A DNA stretch of 64,000 bases, taken from Bryobacterales bacterium. Its GTDB lineage: Bacteria > Acidobacteriota > Terriglobia > Bryobacterales > Bryobacteraceae. Within the stretch, counting starts at the first letter, position 1; every line of letters begins with the position of its first letter. The DNA is taken from contig JADJWL010000011.1 in the NCBI GenBank assembly GCA_016716385.1, positions 62,001 to 126,000 on the forward strand. The letters are read 5' to 3'. A program made the translations under genes and the position numbers. Shown here in pieces: positions 59,311 through 64,000 of the stretch. Below the pieces are notes generated by a model. That model was not told where the DNA came from, did not search any database, and worked only from the letters and a program-made list of their open reading frames with translations.

Positions 59311-60602
59311 GCGCGCAGTTCCAGGCCGCGCATCGTGCCGGTGGACGAGGCGAACCGGTCCGCCTCGATCCCCATTCGCTGCAGCATGCTCACAAACAGA
59401 TTCGGCAGCGGGTAGTTCTTCTGCGTATCGAACGCAAGATGGCCCTTGTGGCGGAACCCGCCGCCCGCAAGCAGGACCGGAAGGTTCGTCGTCGTGTGCT
59501 TATTCGCGTCGCCGAGATTGCTGCCATAGAGCACCATGGTGCGATCGAGCAGCGACTCGCCTGCGCCCTTCAGCTTTTCGAGCAACTCCGCGAGCAGACG
59601 CATGTGCCCGACATCGATCGCTTCGAGCTGCGCGAGTTTGCTCTCGTTCTTCCCGTGGTGCGACAGGTTGTGGTAGCCGTCGGTGATGTCGATTCCCTGC
59701 ATCTCGATGGCGGGGGAGCTCGCGCTATCGAGGAACAGGGTGATGAGCCGCGTCGAATCGGATTCGAACGCCAGGCGGGCGACGTCGTACATGAGACGCG
59801 TCTTCTCCATATACGCGCGCGTGCTGTCCGGATCCTTCGGTTCTGGCGCCGTGGTCTTCGGCTTCGGCTTGCGCTCCCACTCCTGGGACACCAGCAGCCG
59901 CCGCTCCAGTTCGCGCACGCCGGTCTCGTACTGGTCGAGACGCTGCCGGTCCTGCGCCCCGAGCGAGCGCTTCAAGGCATCGGCGTGCGAGGCGACAGAG
60001 TCCATGATGCTCTCGCCCAGCTTCAGCCGCTCGATCTGGCGTTCCACTTCGCCGGCGGTTCCCTGCAGGAACAGGCGGCGGTAGACGGCAGCCGGGCTTT
60101 CCTCGCACGGGATCATGACGCCGGAGCCGGTCCAGGTGAGGCTCTTCTGGCCGCGGTTCACGTTCACGCCCAGAGTGAGCGACGGGAACCGGGTCTGCTC
60201 CCCGATGCGGTCCGCCATGTACTGGTCCAGCGAAATCGAATTTCTGAATCCGCCGTTGCCCGGATGCGGCGCCGCCGTCAGGAAGCACACCTCCGAGGCG
60301 TGGCTGCCGTCAACATCGGGATGCGAGACGCCGCTGAACGCGGTGAATTCGTCCTGGAAGCTCTCGAGGATTTTCAGGTAGGGCGAAAGCGCGCCGTCCG
60401 CGCCAGGGAAAAACTGCTCCGGGAGCAGGCCGAGGTTGTTGCAGATGGCGAGCATCCGCCGCGGCGGCTCGGGCTGTGCCGCGAGCGCGGGCTGCATCGA
60501 CTCCAGAAATGGAAGCCCGAGGGCGACGCCTGCGCCGCGCAGCATTTGCCTGCGCGATGGAGCGCGCCGCAGGATCACACCGGGACTGGACGAACCGTTC
60601 AC
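59307..60602 (-). CDS. DUF1552 protein with Tat leader
   Basis: 431 residues. Tat-like leader SRRQMLRGAGVALGLPFLESM, then DUF1552 features: LAICNNLGLLPEQFFP, SGVSHPDVDGSHASEVCFL, NSISLDQYMADRIG, and late DRTMVLYGSNLGDANKHTTTNLPVLLAGGG. The domain is distantly related to the sulfatase/DUF1501 group; function unknown. Start GTG at 60600-60602, with TGAGG 7 bases upstream. It follows the DUF1592 gene by 7 bases, the pairing usual in planctomycetes and acidobacteria. Confidence 0.85.
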   Translation of the reverse strand: MNGSSSPGVILRRAPSRRQMLRGAGVALGLPFLESMQPALAAQPEPPRRMLAICNNLGLLPEQFFPGADGALSPYLKILESFQDEFTAFSGVSHPDVDGSHASEVCFLTAAPHPGNGGFRNSISLDQYMADRIGEQTRFPSLTLGVNVNRGQKSLTWTGSGVMIPCEESPAAVYRRLFLQGTAGEVERQIERLKLGESIMDSVASHADALKRSLGAQDRQRLDQYETGVRELERRLLVSQEWERKPKPKTTAPEPKDPDSTRAYMEKTRLMYDVARLAFESDSTRLITLFLDSASSPAIEMQGIDITDGYHNLSHHGKNESKLAQLEAIDVGHMRLLAELLEKLKGAGESLLDRTMVLYGSNLGDANKHTTTNLPVLLAGGGFRHKGHLAFDTQKNYPLPNLFVSMLQRMGIEADRFASSTGTMRGLELRA

Positions 60603-60609
60603 TGGCGCC

Positions 60610-63111
60610 TCACTTGTTCAAGAATAGTCCACTCCCAACAATTTCATGGAGGAGCGCACGCATACGGAACCCGTCGCCCGCCGCCGCATCCAGAATCCGC
60701 TCGACCTCGCCGCGATCGGCAAAGCGCACCGGAGCGCCCGTTCCGTACACAATCCACTGCCGCACGAGATTGCCCGCGATACGCCTCTCGTCCTTCAGCA
60801 GGAGACGCTTGAACTCGCGGATATCGCGGAACGATTCGCCCGTGGCAAGTTCCCCGCTCGCATCCACCGGCTGCGACAGGCGGAACGAAAACGGGTGCCC
60901 GTTCTTCCCGATGCCAGGTACAGATTCGCCCTCTTCGGTGGACCGGTGGCGGTCACGCCACCCCCCGAGCACATCGAAGTTTTCGAGCGCGAAGCCGGGC
61001 GGGTCGATCTTCCGGTGGCACGCCGCGCAGGACTGAATCGACCTGTGTTTGTCCAACTGCTCCCGGATGGTGGTGGCGCCGCGCGTGTCCGGCTCCACCG
61101 CGGGCACATCCGGCGGCGGAGGCGGAGGGGGCTCGCCCAGGATCCGCTCCATGATCCAGGCCCCGCGCAGTACGGGCGATGTCGTCGTTCCGTTGGCCGT
61201 AATCTTCAACACGCTCGCCTGGGTCAGCAGGCCGCCGCGCACGGAGTCCGCCGGAAGCGCAACTTTGCGGAGCGCGCTGCCATCCACCGCGGGCAACCCG
61301 TAGTGGCGCGCCAAGTGCGCGTTGAGCAGCGTGAAGTCCGAATGGACCACGTTGCGTGCGGACAGGTTCTCGCGGATCAGCGAATGAAAGAAGCCACGCG
61401 TCTCCGCGAGCGCGGATTCCACGAGCAAGTCGTCCAGATAGTATTCCGGATAGAGGATCACGTCGGGTGTCGTTTCTCCGGCTTTGCGCAAGTCCAGCCA
61501 GTAGTCGAGAAACGCATCGGTGAAATCCCGCATGCGGGGCGAGTCCAGAAGCCGCGCCGTCTGCGCGCGCAGGACTTCGGGTCGTGCCAGAGTGCCGTCC
61601 GCCGCCAGCCGCCGCAGTTCCGCGTCGGGCGCGGTGTTCCAGAGGAAGTACGAGAGGCGGCTCGCCAGCGCATACGGATCGAGGCGCCCCGGCTGTTCCT
61701 CCAGGTACAGAAAGCCGGGGGAACAGAGCACCGCGATATATGCGGCGATCATCGCTTCAGTGAAATCTGCGGGGCCGCCCGCCACGATCGCGCGGTAGCG
61801 GGCGATCTCTTCCTCGCGCGGCGGACGGCGGTACGCCTTCGCCATAAACCGCCGCAGCAGCGCGTCAGGGTCCTGGGGTTCGAGGAGTTCCCGTTGGATC
61901 GCGCGCGATTCCGCGCTTTGCGCCGGTCCGGTGACTTCCATCCAGCGATAGGCGATGCCAGGCATCCCTTCCGCGGAAGCGTCCGGACTGCCGAGGAATC
62001 CGGGGCGCGACCGGAACAGGCGGGACGCATCGGGCAGGATCTTCTCGTCAGGCAGCAGGAAGACGTCGAGTTCGTGAACCGCCGGTTCGGGACCCACATC
62101 GAAGGTGCCGAGCAGCCGCTTTTCTCCGCCGCGGCTCAGTGCGTAGATCGTGAGCGGCTCGGTGGTGCGTCCCTGCGACGTCCTCTCGCGGTCCGGACGC
62201 CACCACGGCGCCCGCTTGCTTGTCCCAATCCGCTGAAACAGCGTGTGAATCCAGATCGAATACGCGTGGAACCGCAGGCGATAGCGCCCTCCCACGGGAG
62301 CGGCGAACTGGTCGAAGTGATATTCGTTGCCGATGTACGTGCTGGCGGGCGTCGCGAAGCCTTCCAGTTCGCGCGTTTCCGGGTCCTTTTCACCGACGGT
62401 GATTGGAACCTTTTCGGCCAGCACATCGGGCTGTGCATCGAATCCGAGAATCGGAATCGTCGCGCGCTCGGGGCTGCGATTGAACGGGCTGTACCGCATC
62501 CGGTTCAGGAACCGCTGCTGCTCGCGGGCGTAATACCGCTTCGTCGTCTCCGGTTCCTGCGAGGCCCGCAGCACAAGGCGCAGCGCGTGATCGGCGGTCT
62601 CCATGTACCGCGCCATCTGCACGTGGGACACGTCAAGCGCCTGCCCGGACTTGTTAAATCGCTGCACGATGCCGTCCTCGGGAAGCGAGTCGCGCAGTTG
62701 GAGCCACGGAGCGTGCAGCAGGTCGCGCACGGTGTTCTCGTACTCGTAGCGGTTCAGACGCCGCAGCACGGAACGCCCGGACTCCTGTGCTTCGCGCCGC
62801 TCGTACGAGGCGATGGGATCGGCGAGGCTGGCCAGGAATCGCTGCCGCTCCGGTGTCTTTCCTCCGCCCGGCGGCATCGCGCCGTCGCGCACCGCGTCAT
62901 GCACGCGCACCCATTGCGTCCGCGCGTGTGGATCGTCCAGACGAAATGGCAGCGCCGCCAGGTTCAGGCCCGCCGGCGGCTTTTCCGGGCCATGGCAGGC
63001 GACACAGTTCTTGCCAAGAAAAGCCCGCATCTCCGCCGGCGGCTCGTTCGCGCAGACGAGCAGCGCGCTCAAGAAGAACGCAAAGACCAGATTGCGACCA
63101 ATGCCCGCCAC
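60610..63111 (-). CDS. DUF1592/DUF1587-type protein with two c-haem sites
   Basis: 833 residues of the DUF1587-DUF1592-DUF1588-DUF1585 composite. Signal peptide, then CVACH (C36-H40) in a cytochrome-c-like N-terminal domain with MPPGGG downstream as likely Met ligand region. Next come RRLNRYEYENTVRDLL (DUF1587), the insert with a CBM-like beta domain (YRLRFHAYSIWIHT), ALASRLSYFLWNTAPDAELRRLA (DUF1592), and RGGLLTQASVLKITANGTTTSPVLRGAWIMERILG (DUF1588). A second haem motif CAACH (695-699) precedes IDPPGFALENFD. Probably a periplasmic multidomain cytochrome that depends on the Ccm system. Confidence 0.88.
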   Translation of the reverse strand: MAGIGRNLVFAFFLSALLVCANEPPAEMRAFLGKNCVACHGPEKPPAGLNLAALPFRLDDPHARTQWVRVHDAVRDGAMPPGGGKTPERQRFLASLADPIASYERREAQESGRSVLRRLNRYEYENTVRDLLHAPWLQLRDSLPEDGIVQRFNKSGQALDVSHVQMARYMETADHALRLVLRASQEPETTKRYYAREQQRFLNRMRYSPFNRSPERATIPILGFDAQPDVLAEKVPITVGEKDPETRELEGFATPASTYIGNEYHFDQFAAPVGGRYRLRFHAYSIWIHTLFQRIGTSKRAPWWRPDRERTSQGRTTEPLTIYALSRGGEKRLLGTFDVGPEPAVHELDVFLLPDEKILPDASRLFRSRPGFLGSPDASAEGMPGIAYRWMEVTGPAQSAESRAIQRELLEPQDPDALLRRFMAKAYRRPPREEEIARYRAIVAGGPADFTEAMIAAYIAVLCSPGFLYLEEQPGRLDPYALASRLSYFLWNTAPDAELRRLAADGTLARPEVLRAQTARLLDSPRMRDFTDAFLDYWLDLRKAGETTPDVILYPEYYLDDLLVESALAETRGFFHSLIRENLSARNVVHSDFTLLNAHLARHYGLPAVDGSALRKVALPADSVRGGLLTQASVLKITANGTTTSPVLRGAWIMERILGEPPPPPPPDVPAVEPDTRGATTIREQLDKHRSIQSCAACHRKIDPPGFALENFDVLGGWRDRHRSTEEGESVPGIGKNGHPFSFRLSQPVDASGELATGESFRDIREFKRLLLKDERRIAGNLVRQWIVYGTGAPVRFADRGEVERILDAAAGDGFRMRALLHEIVGSGLFLNK

Positions 63112-63133
63112 GACGCAGGTTAGGATATCAAGT

Positions 63134-64000
63134 CTACTGGAGCGCCGCGGCGCTCACCGGTTCGCTGCGGTCTCCCTCGTTGCCGGACCGGTCGAGCGCG
63201 GAGACAGCATAGCGGTAAGTCTGTCCCGCCTCCACCTGGCGGTCGGTGTAGGCAGGCTCAGTCAGACCATCGGCGACCACCTCCCAGTCCGCCTCGCCCG
63301 TGGCACGGTACACTCGAAATCCCGCTAAGTCTTCAGCCGCCGGCGGCGCCCAGGTGAGCGCAATGCCGGATTCCGCGGCCACTACCCGGACATCCTCGGG
63401 CGCGGGCGGTCCGAACGTGTCCTCCGGCGTGAACATCACCGCGTCCGACATCTCGCTCTCCACCCGCTCGCCGGGAAAAAACGCCTGAATCCGGTAGCGG
63501 TAGGCTATGCCGCGCACGATGGTGTCATCGAGCCACTCCACCTCGGGGATGGTCGCCGCCAGCACGGGCATCCCCCCTTCCGCGTCACGGTACACGCGAT
63601 AGAGCGCCTCGGCGTGTACGCTCTCCCAGGCCAGCCGGAGCCCCGCCAGATCGTTCTCCGCGCGCGGCGGTGCGGGTGTCTGCAGGGGCTCGCGGACCCT
63701 GAGCGAGACCAGGTTCGACCAGCCCTGCGTCTTTCCTGTGTGCCCGAAGACCGAGACCCCGAGGACGACCTCGCGTCCGGCACGCGGGCGCGCCGGAATC
63801 GTCCGCTCCAAAACGGTTCCAGGTTGGAGATCGTCGCCGGAGAAATCAATCGCCTCGCCGCCGGCGGCCCACGCGTCGAGATTGAATGGATCGCCGCCTT
63901 CTCCGATGCGCACCTGCACGCGGCCGACTCCCCGCAGCAGGAGCCCGTCGGTGTTCATCGTGGGCAGCGTGAACCGCGCCACAATCGCGTCGCCCCGCTG
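63134..64000 (-). CDS. Fibronectin type III repeat protein, 5' end outside window
   Basis: 289 codons visible; the frame is open to the right edge, so the N-terminus is missing. At least two fibronectin type III modules are recognisable: LRLAWESVHAEALYRVYRDAEGG...YRYRIQAFFPG, and SGIALTWAPPAAEDLAGFRVYRATG...YRYAVSALDRSGNEGD. The upstream part is beta-rich. Probably an exported or surface protein. It precedes the DUF1592 gene on the same strand with 22 bases between them. Confidence 0.75.
   Translation of the reverse strand, partial: QRGDAIVARFTLPTMNTDGLLLRGVGRVQVRIGEGGDPFNLDAWAAGGEAIDFSGDDLQPGTVLERTIPARPRAGREVVLGVSVFGHTGKTQGWSNLVSLRVREPLQTPAPPRAENDLAGLRLAWESVHAEALYRVYRDAEGGMPVLAATIPEVEWLDDTIVRGIAYRYRIQAFFPGERVESEMSDAVMFTPEDTFGPPAPEDVRVVAAESGIALTWAPPAAEDLAGFRVYRATGEADWEVVADGLTEPAYTDRQVEAGQTYRYAVSALDRSGNEGDRSEPVSAAALQ

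Noticed and set aside
60646..63123. 825-codon plus-strand frame opposite the DUF1592 gene
   Set aside because: Composition typical of GC-rich antisense; the minus strand carries complete domain motifs and two haem sites.

Overview
The window is GC-rich, gene-dense bacterial DNA whose gene content points to an acidobacterium of the Solibacter/Bryobacter type. The reasons are an Oar-like TonB receptor with a carboxypeptidase-regulatory N-terminus, a TIGR03437-type C-terminal domain, several amidohydrolase paralogues with signal peptides, a DUF1552/DUF1592 pair, Tat-type leaders, and frequent GTG/TTG starts with 4-base ATGA gene overlaps. The taxonomic call rests on family recognition, not on a marker gene. 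I see no tRNA, rRNA, CRISPR array, insertion sequence or prophage.

Layout. 1-6.7 kb (minus strand): the 5' part of a TonB-dependent receptor, two adjacent amidohydrolases (the first-transcribed one looks active, the second has lost its metal ligands), and small membrane and envelope proteins. 6.8-15 kb (mostly plus): an EF-G-like GTPase, a BtuF-like binding protein overlapping a glycosyltransferase, a LolA-like protein, an acyltransferase-like membrane protein and an APC permease. 15-21.7 kb (plus): a compact cytochrome c maturation (Ccm, system I) operon, ccmE-F-H, a zinc-ribbon CcmI-like gene, an unrecognised membrane protein, ccmA-B-C and a tiny ccmD-like gene, running by overlap into an enolase-superfamily dehydratase. 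CcmE carries the CxxxY variant of the haem-binding motif. 23-24.2 kb: an accessory patch with a GIY-YIG nuclease and a decayed antitoxin.

24.2-32 kb: cellulose synthesis. On the minus strand lie a TPR protein, an outer-membrane barrel protein (together a split BcsC), BcsA with a PilZ domain, and BcsZ. A BcsB-like gene lies on the opposite strand, converging on BcsZ. 32.5-33 kb: an intact antitoxin followed by a frameshifted VapC remnant. 33-40 kb: a probable catabolic group of two amidohydrolases, a PQQ-type quinoprotein, a DUF362 protein and a parallel beta-helix protein. 40-43.7 kb: a three-gene minus-strand operon of secreted proteins with cohesin domains, one of which also has a von Willebrand A domain and a type I dockerin. 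Its leader can form two mutually exclusive hairpins around the ribosome binding site. This is the most unusual system in the window.

43.9-52.7 kb: housekeeping genes (lepA, ribH, nusB), a PilZ protein, a FadL-family porin with a truncated lipase-like gene, and a bifunctional penicillin-binding protein. 52.7-64 kb: a dipeptide epimerase, a CehA/McbA-type hydrolase, a DinB-like protein, a CrtC/AttH-like secreted protein, a TPR protein, a sialidase-like protein, the DUF1552 and DUF1592 proteins (the latter with two CxxCH haem sites, so a likely client of the Ccm operon), and a fibronectin type III protein that runs off the right edge.
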